Of a stretch of 64,000 nucleotides of DNA, positions 54,860-63,203 are shown piece after piece. The DNA is from Gemmatimonadota bacterium (GTDB taxonomy: Bacteria; Gemmatimonadota; Gemmatimonadetes; Gemmatimonadales; Gemmatimonadaceae): contig JAJPIM010000041.1 of the NCBI GenBank assembly GCA_021324775.1, positions 110,158 through 174,157 of the forward strand, read 5' to 3'. A program made the position numbers and the translations under genes. The notes under the pieces were generated by a model. It did no database searches. It was not told the origin of the DNA and saw only the letters and a program-made list of their open reading frames with translations. The number at the start of each line of letters is the position of its first letter. Position 1 is the first letter of the stretch.

Positions 54860-55882
54860 ATGACCGACGATCAGACGATTGACGCGGGGGCGCTGGCGGC
54901 CGAGCTGGTGTCGATCCCGTCGCCGAGCGGCGAGGAGGGTGCGGTCGTCGAGTTCGTCTCGCGCTGGCTTGTGGGCCGAGACTGGAACGTTACGATCCAG
55001 GAAGTGACGCCGGGCCGCGGCAACGTATGGGCGACGCGGGCCGCGGCGTCGGGTCGCGCCGGCGTTACGCTCTCCACCCATCTGGACACCGTGACCCCGC
55101 ACGTGCCTCCGCGGCGGGAGGGCGATCGGCTGTATGGGCGGGGGGCCTGCGATGCGAAGGGGATCGCCGCGGCGATGATGGCGGCGGCTGCCCGTCTGGT
55201 GGCAGGCGGCGAGGAGCGGGTCGGGCTGTTGTTCGTGATTGGCGAAGAGCAGGGGTCCGACGGTGCTCGTTCGGCCAACCGGCTGCCGGCGGCGAGCCGG
55301 TTCCTGATCAACGGCGAGCCGACGGAGAGTCACCTGGCGACTGGCGCCAAAGGCTCATTGCGGGTCACGCTGCGGACGCGCGGCCGGGAAGCGCACTCCG
55401 CCTATCCCGAACTCGGCGTGTCGGCGATCGATCCCATGCTGGCGCTGCTTCCGCGAATCGAGGCGCTCAGTCTCCCGACGGACCCCGTGCTGGGGGCGGC
55501 GACCGTGAACATCGGCGTCATACGCGGGGGCACGGCGGCCAATATCATCCCCGGCCACGCCGAAGCGGAGCTGATGTTCCGGCTCGCCGGTGATGTGGCG
55601 CCGGTGAAACGTGCCATCGAGGCGTGTGTCGGTGGTAATGCGGAGATCGAATACGGGTCGTACATCCCGCCGCAACGGTTTCACCTGGTGCCGGGTTTTA
55701 CCGCCGCGCCGGTCGCGTACACCTCCGACATTCCGCTCCTCGACCGGTGGGGCACGCCGCTGCTCTTCGGTCCGGGGTCGATCCACGTGGCGCATACACC
55801 GGACGAGCACATCGACTTGCCGGAGCTGCGCGCCAGCGTGGATGCGTACGAGCGGCTGATTCGCACACTGCTGGCCGCATGA
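54860..55882 (+). CDS. dapE: M20 peptidase, probable succinyl-diaminopimelate desuccinylase
   Basis: 340 residues. Zn-binding M20 residues: STHLDTVTPH, GRGACDAKG, IGEEQGSDGA and NGEPTESHL, and late GPGSIHVAHTPDEHI. The insert domain lies between. It stands first in an operon with asd-lysC-dapB-dapA-dapD, and DapD implies the succinylase route, so DapE is the natural assignment. Some LysK/ArgE-type enzymes look very similar; the NGEPTESHLATGAKG stretch also fits that group. Shares 4 bp with asd. Confidence 0.75.
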   Translation: MTDDQTIDAGALAAELVSIPSPSGEEGAVVEFVSRWLVGRDWNVTIQEVTPGRGNVWATRAAASGRAGVTLSTHLDTVTPHVPPRREGDRLYGRGACDAKGIAAAMMAAAARLVAGGEERVGLLFVIGEEQGSDGARSANRLPAASRFLINGEPTESHLATGAKGSLRVTLRTRGREAHSAYPELGVSAIDPMLALLPRIEALSLPTDPVLGAATVNIGVIRGGTAANIIPGHAEAELMFRLAGDVAPVKRAIEACVGGNAEIEYGSYIPPQRFHLVPGFTAAPVAYTSDIPLLDRWGTPLLFGPGSIHVAHTPDEHIDLPELRASVDAYERLIRTLLAA

Positions 55883-56970
55883 GCGCCGCACGCTCGCCCC
55901 ATCCGGCAACGCCGAGCCGCAAATGGCCGGTCGCGATCCTCGGGGCGACAGGTGCCGTGGGACAATCGTTCATCCGGCTGCTCGCGAACCATCCGTGGTT
56001 CGAGGTCGCCGAGGTGGCGGCGTCCGATCGCTCGGCGGGCAAGAGCTACCGGGAGGCGACCCACTGGCTGGAGTCTGACCTCCCCGCGCGCGTCGCCCGG
56101 CTGACGGTCGGGCGCTGTGATCCAGCGCTGGTCCAGGCACCGATCGTCTTCTCGGCGCTCGATGCGGGTGTCGCGGGCGATGTCGAGGCCGCGTTCGCGC
56201 GTGCGGGGCGCGTGGTGTTGAGCAACGCCAAGAACTTCCGGATGGAGGAGGACGTACCGCTCGTCATTCCGGAGGTCAACGCGTCACATCTGGCGGCGCT
56301 TCCGGTTCAGCGGACGCGCCGCGGCTGGCGTGGGGCGATCGTCACCAACGCGAACTGCGCGGCGACCGGCGCGGCCGTGGCGCTCGCGCCGCTTCAGGCG
56401 GCATTCGGGATCGAGCAGGTCTTCATCACGACGATGCAGGCGGTGTCGGGCGCTGGGTATCCCGGAGTGCCATCGCTGGATATCCTCGGCAATGTGATCC
56501 CCTACATCGGCGAGGAAGAAGAGAAAGTCGAGCGCGAGCTGCCGAAGCTGCTGGGCGGATGGGATGGCGTGGCGTTCCGGCCGGCTTCGTTCGCGGTGAG
56601 CGCGCACACCAATCGCGTGCCGGTCGAGCATGGTCACACGGCCTGTCTCTCGGTCAAGCTCAATCGGCGTGTCACGGCCGCGGAGGCACAGGACGTGCTC
56701 GCGGCGTGGCGAGGCGATCCGTCGGTGATGGGCCTCCCGACCGCACCGGAGCAACCGCTTGTCGTCACGATGGCCGACGCGCGCCCACAGCCGCGACGGG
56801 ACGCGATGGCGGGAAACGGGATGACGGTGACCGTCGGGCGCGTGCGCCGCGATCCGGTTCTCGATCTGCGTCTGGTGGCCATGTCGCACAACGTGATCCG
56901 CGGCGCGGCTGGCGGGTCGGTGCTCAACGCCGAAGTGCTGGCGGCGCGCGGCGAGTTCGCGAGTCCGTGA
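55879..56970 (+). CDS. asd: Aspartate-semialdehyde dehydrogenase (archaeal/fungal-like type)
   Basis: 363 residues from ATG 55879, overlapping dapE by 4 bp. NADP-binding GATGAVGQS, catalytic Cys in VTNANCAATG, and SAHTNRVPVEHGH with the active-site His. The SNAKNFRM and VPLVIPEVN stretches place it with the archaeal/fungal branch rather than the enterobacterial. It reduces aspartyl phosphate to the semialdehyde, feeding lysine, threonine and methionine. The frame extends upstream inside dapE, but the overlap start is better. Confidence 0.85.
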   Translation: MSAARSPHPATPSRKWPVAILGATGAVGQSFIRLLANHPWFEVAEVAASDRSAGKSYREATHWLESDLPARVARLTVGRCDPALVQAPIVFSALDAGVAGDVEAAFARAGRVVLSNAKNFRMEEDVPLVIPEVNASHLAALPVQRTRRGWRGAIVTNANCAATGAAVALAPLQAAFGIEQVFITTMQAVSGAGYPGVPSLDILGNVIPYIGEEEEKVERELPKLLGGWDGVAFRPASFAVSAHTNRVPVEHGHTACLSVKLNRRVTAAEAQDVLAAWRGDPSVMGLPTAPEQPLVVTMADARPQPRRDAMAGNGMTVTVGRVRRDPVLDLRLVAMSHNVIRGAAGGSVLNAEVLAARGEFASP

Positions 56971-57002
56971 GAGCGTTCCAGTGATTGTCCGCTGAGCGTG
57001 CC

Positions 57003-58379
57003 ATGATCGTCGTCAAGTTCGGCGGCACATCGGTCGGAACCGCGGCGGCCATCCGGTCGACGGCGGAAATCGTGCGCGGGCGGATGTCGCGTGGGCCGGT
57101 CGTCGTGGTGTCAGCGCTCTCGGGCGTCACGAATGTCCTGCTCTCGATGGCGGACCAGGCGGCGGCCGGGAAGCTGATTCTGGCGGTGCAGGCGGTCGAG
57201 GGATTGCGATCGCGGCACTTCGCCGAGGCGGAGGAATTGCTGGGGCGGGGAGCGGCGGCGGAGGAGCTGTGCTCGGAAATGAGTCCGCTGCTCGACGATC
57301 TCGCGAGCCTTGCCGAAGCGCTGTCGATCCTCGGGCATCTCACCCCCCGATCCCTCGATGCGATCGCGGCCACGGGCGAGATGTTGTCGAGTCTTCTGGT
57401 CGTTGCGGCATACGGCGCCGCCGGGTTGCCGGCGGAGGGGGTGGATGCCCATCAGGTCATCCTGACAGATGCGACGTTCACCAAAGCCGAGCCGCGGCCT
57501 GACGCAATCGCGACCGCGGCTCGCGAGCACATCATGCCCCGGGTGCGTGCCGGCCGGATCCCGGTGATCGGCGGATTCGTCGGCGCGACCGGCGAGGGGA
57601 TCACGACCACGCTCGGGCGGGGCGGGTCTGACTACTCCGCCTCGCTGCTGGGCGCCGCACTGGGCGCCGAGGCGATCGAGATCTGGACGGACGTGGACGG
57701 GATGCTGACGGCGGACCCGCGCGTGGTGGACGGAGCGAGAGTCATCGAGTCGATCCGGTTCGACGAAGCCGCGGAACTCGCATCGTTCGGCGCGAAGGTG
57801 CTGCATCCAAATACGATTGCGCCGGCAGTCCGGGTGGGGATTCCGGTCTACGTCTACAACACCCACAACCCGTCGGGCACCGGGACGCGGATCACCTTCG
57901 ATGCGCCGCGACGGCCGGTGAGCGCGATCGCCGGCAAGACCCCGATCACCGTCGTCAAAGTCCGGTCCTCGCGGATGCTGTTCACGCCGGGGTTCTTGCG
58001 CCGGGTGTTCGAGACCTTCGAGCGGCACCGGACGTCCGTGGATGTGGTGGCGACGTCGGAAGTGTCGGTCTCGGTCACACTGGATCAGACCCACCGGCTC
58101 GATGCGATCCTGATGGAGCTGGCGGCCCTGGGTGATACATCGGTGGAGCGCGCGCGGGGTGTGGTGGCGGTCGTCGGGGCGGGGCTGGCGGACGACACCG
58201 ATGCGATGGCCCGGGCGCTCGCGGCCATCCGGGGGATTCACGTTCACATGCTGTCACTCAGCGCGACTGGCATCAACCTGACCATCATCGTGGACGCGGA
58301 CCAGGTCACGCCGGCCATTCGCCGGCTCCACACGGCGTTTTTCGCCGATGCACCGCCGCGAGGCCAGGTACTTCAATGA
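57003..58379 (+). CDS. lysC: Aspartate kinase
   Basis: 458 residues from ATG 57003 (MIVVKFGGTSVG, the kinase opening). The frame opens 18 bp earlier, without similarity. Further markers: GFVGATGEGITTTLGRGGSD, EIWTDVDGMLTADPRVV, FGAKVLHPNTI. Two ACT domains follow (VKVRSSRMLFTPGFLRRVFE, VVAVVGAGLADDTDAMARAL), so feedback inhibition by lysine or threonine is likely. Overlaps dapB by 4 bp. Confidence 0.92.
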   Translation: MIVVKFGGTSVGTAAAIRSTAEIVRGRMSRGPVVVVSALSGVTNVLLSMADQAAAGKLILAVQAVEGLRSRHFAEAEELLGRGAAAEELCSEMSPLLDDLASLAEALSILGHLTPRSLDAIAATGEMLSSLLVVAAYGAAGLPAEGVDAHQVILTDATFTKAEPRPDAIATAAREHIMPRVRAGRIPVIGGFVGATGEGITTTLGRGGSDYSASLLGAALGAEAIEIWTDVDGMLTADPRVVDGARVIESIRFDEAAELASFGAKVLHPNTIAPAVRVGIPVYVYNTHNPSGTGTRITFDAPRRPVSAIAGKTPITVVKVRSSRMLFTPGFLRRVFETFERHRTSVDVVATSEVSVSVTLDQTHRLDAILMELAALGDTSVERARGVVAVVGAGLADDTDAMARALAAIRGIHVHMLSLSATGINLTIIVDADQVTPAIRRLHTAFFADAPPRGQVLQ

Positions 58380-59134
58380 AAGGGGCATCGGCTGCCGCAG
58401 CGGTGAATCCGCCGTTGGCTATCGTGGGGCTCGGACGCATGGGGCAGGCTGTCGACGCCCTGGCGACCAGTCATGGGTGGCCCGTGCGGGCGCGGATCGG
58501 GCGCGGGCAGGCGATCACACGGGCGTCGCTCGGTGGCGCGGTCGTCGCGATAGAGTTCACGACGGGGAGCGCGGTGGCGGCCCATGTGCGAGCATGCATG
58601 GCGGCGGGGTGCGCGGTGGTCGTGGGGACAACCGGGTGGTACGATGCGTTACCAGGACTTCGCGCGGAGATCGAGCAGTCCGGAGGCGCCATGCTGTGGG
58701 CTCCGAACTTTTCGGTCGGCGCATTAGCCATGGGCGTCGCGGCAGCGGCGGCGGCGCGGGCGCTCCGTGCGGCCGGCTCGTTCGACCCGCATCTGGTGGA
58801 AACCCATCACGCGGCCAAGATCGATGCGCCGTCGGGTACCGCGCGCGCGGTGGCGGGCGTGGTGGGGGACGCCATGGGGTGCGTCGTTCCGGTGACGAGC
58901 ATTCGGGCCGGCCACGTGCCGGGAGAGCACGAGATGATATTCGATGGACCGTTCGAGCAATTGCGGGTGCAACACGTCGTCCGTGACCGGCGCGTGTTTG
59001 CGGACGGGGCATTGGCCGCCGCCCGGTGGCTGGCCGGGCGCTCCGGCGGGGGGGGAGGCGTGTTCACGATGGATGATGTGCTTCGCGACGGAGCAGACAG
59101 CGGGCGCGGTGCGCCTGGGGGACAGGCCACGTGA
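58376..59134 (+). CDS. dapB: 4-hydroxy-tetrahydrodipicolinate reductase
   Basis: 252 residues. Dinucleotide-binding IVGLGRMGQAV, VGTTGWYD, and the catalytic ETHHAAKIDAPSGTA. It reduces the DapA product to tetrahydrodipicolinate. Slightly short C-terminal region ends GRGAPGGQAT. Overlaps dapA by 4 bp. The usual dapA-before-dapB order is reversed. Confidence 0.92.
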   Translation: MKGASAAAAVNPPLAIVGLGRMGQAVDALATSHGWPVRARIGRGQAITRASLGGAVVAIEFTTGSAVAAHVRACMAAGCAVVVGTTGWYDALPGLRAEIEQSGGAMLWAPNFSVGALAMGVAAAAAARALRAAGSFDPHLVETHHAAKIDAPSGTARAVAGVVGDAMGCVVPVTSIRAGHVPGEHEMIFDGPFEQLRVQHVVRDRRVFADGALAAARWLAGRSGGGGGVFTMDDVLRDGADSGRGAPGGQAT

Positions 59135-60021
59135 CGGAGCGCCTGGCAGGTTGCGGGACGGCCCTGCTGACGCCATTCGACGCCAGCGGCGCCGTCGATG
59201 AGCCGGCACTCCGCCGGTTCGTCGAGTGGCAGATTACCGAAGGGATCGACTTCCTGGTGCCGTGCGGGACGACCGGCGAAGCGGCGACGATGACGACGGC
59301 CGAACGCCGGCGCGTCGTGCAGATTACGGCGGAGCAGGCGGCGGGGCGGGTGCCGGTCGTTGCGGGGGCGGGCTCCAACGACACGCGCCGCGCGATCGTC
59401 CAATCGCGGGAGATGGAAACCGCGGGCGCCACGCACCTGCTGCACGTGGTCCCGATGTACAACAAGCCGCCGCAACGCGGACTGGCGGCGCATTTTCGCG
59501 CGATCGCCGGCGAGGCGCGGCTTCCGGTGATTCTGTACAACGTGCCCGGACGGACAGGTGTGAACATGGATGCCGCGACGACACTGGAACTGGCGGAGGT
59601 GCCGGGCATCGCCGGCATCAAGGAAGCGTCGGGTGACCTCGCGCAGATCACCGAGATCCTGCGGGCGCGTCCCGCGCATTTCTCCGTACTGTCGGGCGAT
59701 GATGCGCTGACGCTCGCCGTCGTCGCGGCCGGCGGCGACGGCGTGATCTCGGTCACGTCGAACGCGACGCCGCGGCGGATGGCCGCGCTCGTGCGTGCTG
59801 CGCGGTCGGGCGATCTGGCGGCGGCGCGAAGCACGCATCTCGCGCTCACTCCGTGGATGCGGGCCGCGTTCGTCGAATCGAACCCGCTGCCAGCGAAAGC
59901 GGCGCTCCACCTGCTCGGATTGATGGGGCCAACGCATCGCCTGCCGCTGGTCCCACTGCTGGACCGCCATCGGCCGGCGGTCCGCGCGGCGTTGGTTGCC
60001 GCAGGCGCACTCACCGAATGA
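59131..60021 (+). CDS. dapA: 4-hydroxy-tetrahydrodipicolinate synthase
   Basis: 296 residues. The TIM barrel has PCGTTGEAATM, LHVVPMYNKPP, VILYNVPGRTG and the Schiff-base Lys in AGIKEASGD. It condenses pyruvate with aspartate semialdehyde. Start overlaps dapB by 4 bp (GTGA). Ten bases separate its end from dapD. Confidence 0.93.
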   Translation: MTERLAGCGTALLTPFDASGAVDEPALRRFVEWQITEGIDFLVPCGTTGEAATMTTAERRRVVQITAEQAAGRVPVVAGAGSNDTRRAIVQSREMETAGATHLLHVVPMYNKPPQRGLAAHFRAIAGEARLPVILYNVPGRTGVNMDAATTLELAEVPGIAGIKEASGDLAQITEILRARPAHFSVLSGDDALTLAVVAAGGDGVISVTSNATPRRMAALVRAARSGDLAAARSTHLALTPWMRAAFVESNPLPAKAALHLLGLMGPTHRLPLVPLLDRHRPAVRAALVAAGALTE

Positions 60022-60031
60022 GGACGAACTC

Positions 60032-60928
60032 GTGACGGGATCGACAGAGTCCGCCGCCGCAGCCGAGCTGCGCATCCGGATCGACACACTGGCCAAGGCG
60101 GGCGGGACGGCGCAGGCCGCGGCCGACGACCCGGCCGTGCGGGTCACGATCGAGGCGCTGATGGACGCACTCGAGGCGGGGACCGTGCGAGCCGCCGATC
60201 GGTCGGCCGATGGCACGTGGCACGCGGTCCCGTGGGTCAAGCGCGGGATACTGCAGGCCTTTCGCCTCGGCACGCTGGCCGACCAATCCCCGCGGGACGC
60301 CAAGGGGCGGACGAGCGGACCGTTCTCGTTCTTCGACAAGGACACGCTCGTCCCGCGCAACTTCGCGGTGACCGACAACGTGCGCGTCGTGCCTGGCGGC
60401 ACGACGATCCGCCGTGGAGCGTATCTGGCGAGCAGTGTGGTGTGCATGCCGCCCTCGTACGTCAACGTCGGCGCGCACGTCGAGACGGGCACGATGATCG
60501 ACTCGCACGTCCTGGTCGGATCGTGTGCGCAGATCGGCGAGCGTGTGCATCTGAGTGCGGGCGTGCAGATCGGCGGCGTCCTGGAGCCGATCAACGCGGC
60601 CCCGGTCATCATCGAGAGCGACGTCGTCGTGGGCGGGAATTGCGGCGTGTACGAGGGAACGATCGTGCGGAGCCGTGCGGTCCTCGGTGCCGGCGTGATC
60701 CTGACCCGGGGGACGCCGGTGTACGACCTGGTGCGCCAGACCGTGTATCGCGCCACTGCGACCGGGGCGCTCGAGATACCGGCGGGGGCCGTCGTCGTCC
60801 CAGGCACCCGGCCGATCGCGACCGGCTGGGGTGCGTCGCAGGGACTCGCCGTACAAACGCCGATCGTGGTCAAGTACCGGGACGAGCGGACCGACGCAGC
60901 CACGGCGCTCGAGGCGTGGCTCCGATAG
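60032..60928 (+). CDS. dapD: Tetrahydrodipicolinate N-succinyltransferase
   Basis: 298 residues from GTG 60032, with GAGGA 7 bp upstream; the frame begins earlier. The left-handed beta-helix hexapeptide region runs from about residue 110 (NVRVVPGGTTIRRGAYLASS) to ETGTMIDSHVLVGSCAQIGE and later. VPWVKRGILQAFRLG is the helical N-terminal part. It commits this operon to the succinylase route to diaminopimelate. Confidence 0.9.
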   Translation: MTGSTESAAAAELRIRIDTLAKAGGTAQAAADDPAVRVTIEALMDALEAGTVRAADRSADGTWHAVPWVKRGILQAFRLGTLADQSPRDAKGRTSGPFSFFDKDTLVPRNFAVTDNVRVVPGGTTIRRGAYLASSVVCMPPSYVNVGAHVETGTMIDSHVLVGSCAQIGERVHLSAGVQIGGVLEPINAAPVIIESDVVVGGNCGVYEGTIVRSRAVLGAGVILTRGTPVYDLVRQTVYRATATGALEIPAGAVVVPGTRPIATGWGASQGLAVQTPIVVKYRDERTDAATALEAWLR

Positions 60929-60936
60929 GCGCGGGA

Positions 60937-62244
60937 ATGGCGGCAGCCACACCGGTCCGCGTGCACGGCGAGATTCGCGTCCCCGGAGACAAATCGGTGT
61001 CGCACCGCGCGCTGATTTTCGCCGCGCTGGCCGATGGCCCGTCCATGTTGCGAGGCGTGCTGGATTCCGCGGATGTGCAGGCCACCGAAGGCGTGCTGCG
61101 CGCGCTGGGGGTTGCGATGCCCCCGATTCCGCCGCGGTCCCGGCGTGACCGCCCAGACGGAGTGATGCGCATCCCGGGTGTGGGCCTGCACGGGTTGAAA
61201 CCGCCGGCACGGGCGCTCCAGTGCGGCAACAGCGGTACGACGACGCGACTGCTCGCGGGTGTGTGCGCGGCGTACGCGTTTTCGAGCCGCTTCGTCGGCG
61301 ATGCAAGCCTGAGCCGGCGCCCCATGGCGCGCGTGGCCCGGCCGCTGCGGGCGATGGGCGCGCGGGTGACATTCGACGATGGTGACGGGCTGCCGATGAC
61401 GGTGACCGGCGGGCCGCTCCGCACGATGCGGTGGCAGGACGACGCGAGCAGCGCGCAAGTGAAGAGCGCGGTGCTGCTGGCCGGGCTGGTGTCGGGAGTT
61501 CCGGTCAGCGTCGAGGCGGAGCGGGTCTCGCGGGACCACACCGAACGATTTCTGGTTGCGCTCGGTGCCGACGTGCGAGTGACGCCGGGGGCCGTTTCGC
61601 TGACGCCACCGGATCGCCTCCGGCCGTTCGAGCTGACCGTACCGGGCGACCCGTCGTCCGCTTCCTTTTTCGCCGCGCTGGCGGCCATGGCCACCGAAGG
61701 CACGATCCGGCTTGCCGACGTACTCGCGAGTCCGACGCGCGATGCGTTCATGCGGACACTCGAGACGATGGGGGCATCGATCACGCAGGAGTCCGGGGCT
61801 CCCACGGGCATTGGCGAGGCCACGGTGACGTATGCAGTCGCGCCGGGGGGACTGCGTGGCGTGACCATCGGCGCCGGGGACGTTCCGGCGATGATCGACG
61901 AGCTACCACTGCTGGCGTGCGTCGCGGCGCGCGCGGAGGGCGTGACCGTCATCACCGGGGCGGCGGAGCTGCGGGTGAAGGAGAGTGACCGGATCGCTCT
62001 CACGGTATCGAACCTCCTGGCCGTCGGCGTGGTGGTGGAGGAGCTGGAGGACGGCATGCGGATCACGGGCGGGCGCGGGCCGTGCCGGGGGCGGGTCGTG
62101 ACCCGGGGCGACCACCGGATCGCGATGGCCTTCGGCGTCCTGGGCGCCGCGACCGGCGGCGAGATCACCATCGATGATCGGGCGTGCGTGGCGGTCTCGT
62201 ACCCCGACTTCTGGTCGGATCTGGCCCGTGTGACCGGCGCGTGA
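60937..62244 (+). CDS. aroA: 3-phosphoshikimate 1-carboxyvinyltransferase (EPSP synthase)
   Basis: 435 residues from ATG 60937, 8 bp after dapD. Signature stretches: PGDKSVSHRALIFAALADG, QCGNSGTTTRLLAGV and ELRVKESDRIALT, with EVDDHR-like TRGDHRIAMAFGV. It adds enolpyruvate to shikimate-3-phosphate for aromatic amino acids. Its position after the dap genes and before cmk shows mixed biosynthetic and housekeeping operon content. Overlaps cmk by 1 bp. Confidence 0.94.
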   Translation: MAAATPVRVHGEIRVPGDKSVSHRALIFAALADGPSMLRGVLDSADVQATEGVLRALGVAMPPIPPRSRRDRPDGVMRIPGVGLHGLKPPARALQCGNSGTTTRLLAGVCAAYAFSSRFVGDASLSRRPMARVARPLRAMGARVTFDDGDGLPMTVTGGPLRTMRWQDDASSAQVKSAVLLAGLVSGVPVSVEAERVSRDHTERFLVALGADVRVTPGAVSLTPPDRLRPFELTVPGDPSSASFFAALAAMATEGTIRLADVLASPTRDAFMRTLETMGASITQESGAPTGIGEATVTYAVAPGGLRGVTIGAGDVPAMIDELPLLACVAARAEGVTVITGAAELRVKESDRIALTVSNLLAVGVVVEELEDGMRITGGRGPCRGRVVTRGDHRIAMAFGVLGAATGGEITIDDRACVAVSYPDFWSDLARVTGA

Positions 62245-62975
62245 TGGCGCCGGGTGCGAAACCAGACCGTGTGGCCGGCGAGAATCGGCTCGTCGTCGCC
62301 ATCGATGGGCCGGCCGCGTCGGGCAAGTCCTCGACGGCCCATCGCGTCGCGATGCGGGCGGGCCTGTATCACGTCGATTCGGGTGCGCTCTATCGTGCGG
62401 CGACGGCGGCGGAGCTCCGCGTTCAGCCCGACGTATCGCGCTGGACCGAGGCGGGCCTCCTCACCGCGGTCGGTGTGGTGGGGCTCGAGGCGCGCGCAAC
62501 CGGATTTCGCCCGACGATCTCCGGCGGCGACATCGAGGCGGAGATTCGTGGCGCGGGCGTGACACGCCATGTCTCGCTCGTCGCGCAGATGCCGGGCATC
62601 CGGGCGTGGGTCAACGAGCAGATTCGCGCCCTCGCGCGCCGGTACGACATCGTGGTCGATGGCCGCGACATCGGCACGGTGGTGTTCCCGGACGCGGCAC
62701 TCAAAGTGTTTCTCGTGGCCGATCCGTGGGAGCGCGCGCGGCGCCGGCTCAGTGAACGGTTCGAGCGGCAGCCGACGGAGGCCGAGATCGCGGAGGAAAC
62801 CGGCCGGCTGGTGCAGCGGGACGCGCGGGACGCGACGCAGACCGTCCAGGCCAAAGACGCGATCCTGATCGACACGACGGCGCTCACCCAGGAGGAGCAG
62901 GTATCACGCATCGTGGCCCTGGTGGACGCCGCGCGGGGCCGGGAGCTGGATCGGGGGAGCGCGGGGGGCGGGTAA
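62244..62975 (+). CDS. cmk: Cytidylate kinase
   Basis: 243 residues from ATG 62244 (GTG 62241 one codon earlier). P-loop DGPAASGKSSTAHRVA, substrate segment VDSGALYRAATAAE, DGRDIGTVVFPDA and lid RRRLSERFERQP. It phosphorylates CMP and dCMP. aroA-cmk-rpsA order is conserved in many bacteria. Confidence 0.93.
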   Translation: MAPGAKPDRVAGENRLVVAIDGPAASGKSSTAHRVAMRAGLYHVDSGALYRAATAAELRVQPDVSRWTEAGLLTAVGVVGLEARATGFRPTISGGDIEAEIRGAGVTRHVSLVAQMPGIRAWVNEQIRALARRYDIVVDGRDIGTVVFPDAALKVFLVADPWERARRRLSERFERQPTEAEIAEETGRLVQRDARDATQTVQAKDAILIDTTALTQEEQVSRIVALVDAARGRELDRGSAGGG

Positions 62976-63013
62976 GTCCCGGCGCCACCGTCACTTCTCG
63001 GGCCGGTTCGCCA

Positions 63014-63042
63014 TTGACGGCTGGTAGGGGTGGGGCTAGCTT
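63014..63042 (+). promoter_or_regulatory. Probable rpsA promoter
   Basis: TTGACG (63014-63019), 17-bp gap, TAGCTT (63037-63042), in the 228-bp gap between cmk and rpsA. A sigma-70-like core, giving a leader of about 150 bases. Confidence 0.45.
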
Positions 63043-63106
63043 TTGTGGTTCTCGACACATCGCCCAGCGGGGGTAGTCTCATATTGTGCTCCCGGGGAAT
63101 CAGTGT

Positions 63107-63127
63107 GGGCCGCCACAGTGGCGGCCC
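63107..63127 (+). promoter_or_regulatory. Hairpin in the rpsA leader
   Basis: GGGCCGCCAC (63107-63116) pairs with GTGGCGGCCC (63118-63127), loop of 1 to 3 nt. Downstream, CCCCG-N7-CGGGG (63125-63141) can form another stem, in part competing. S1 is known to control its own mRNA in Enterobacteria through leader structure, so a similar role is possible. Confidence 0.45.
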
Positions 63128-63203
63128 CGTTTGATTCGGGGCCCACCCTTCGCCTTGGCGCGGCAAGCGATCGAGCCGCGCGTTCAGGAGATTGTTTACC
63201 GAT

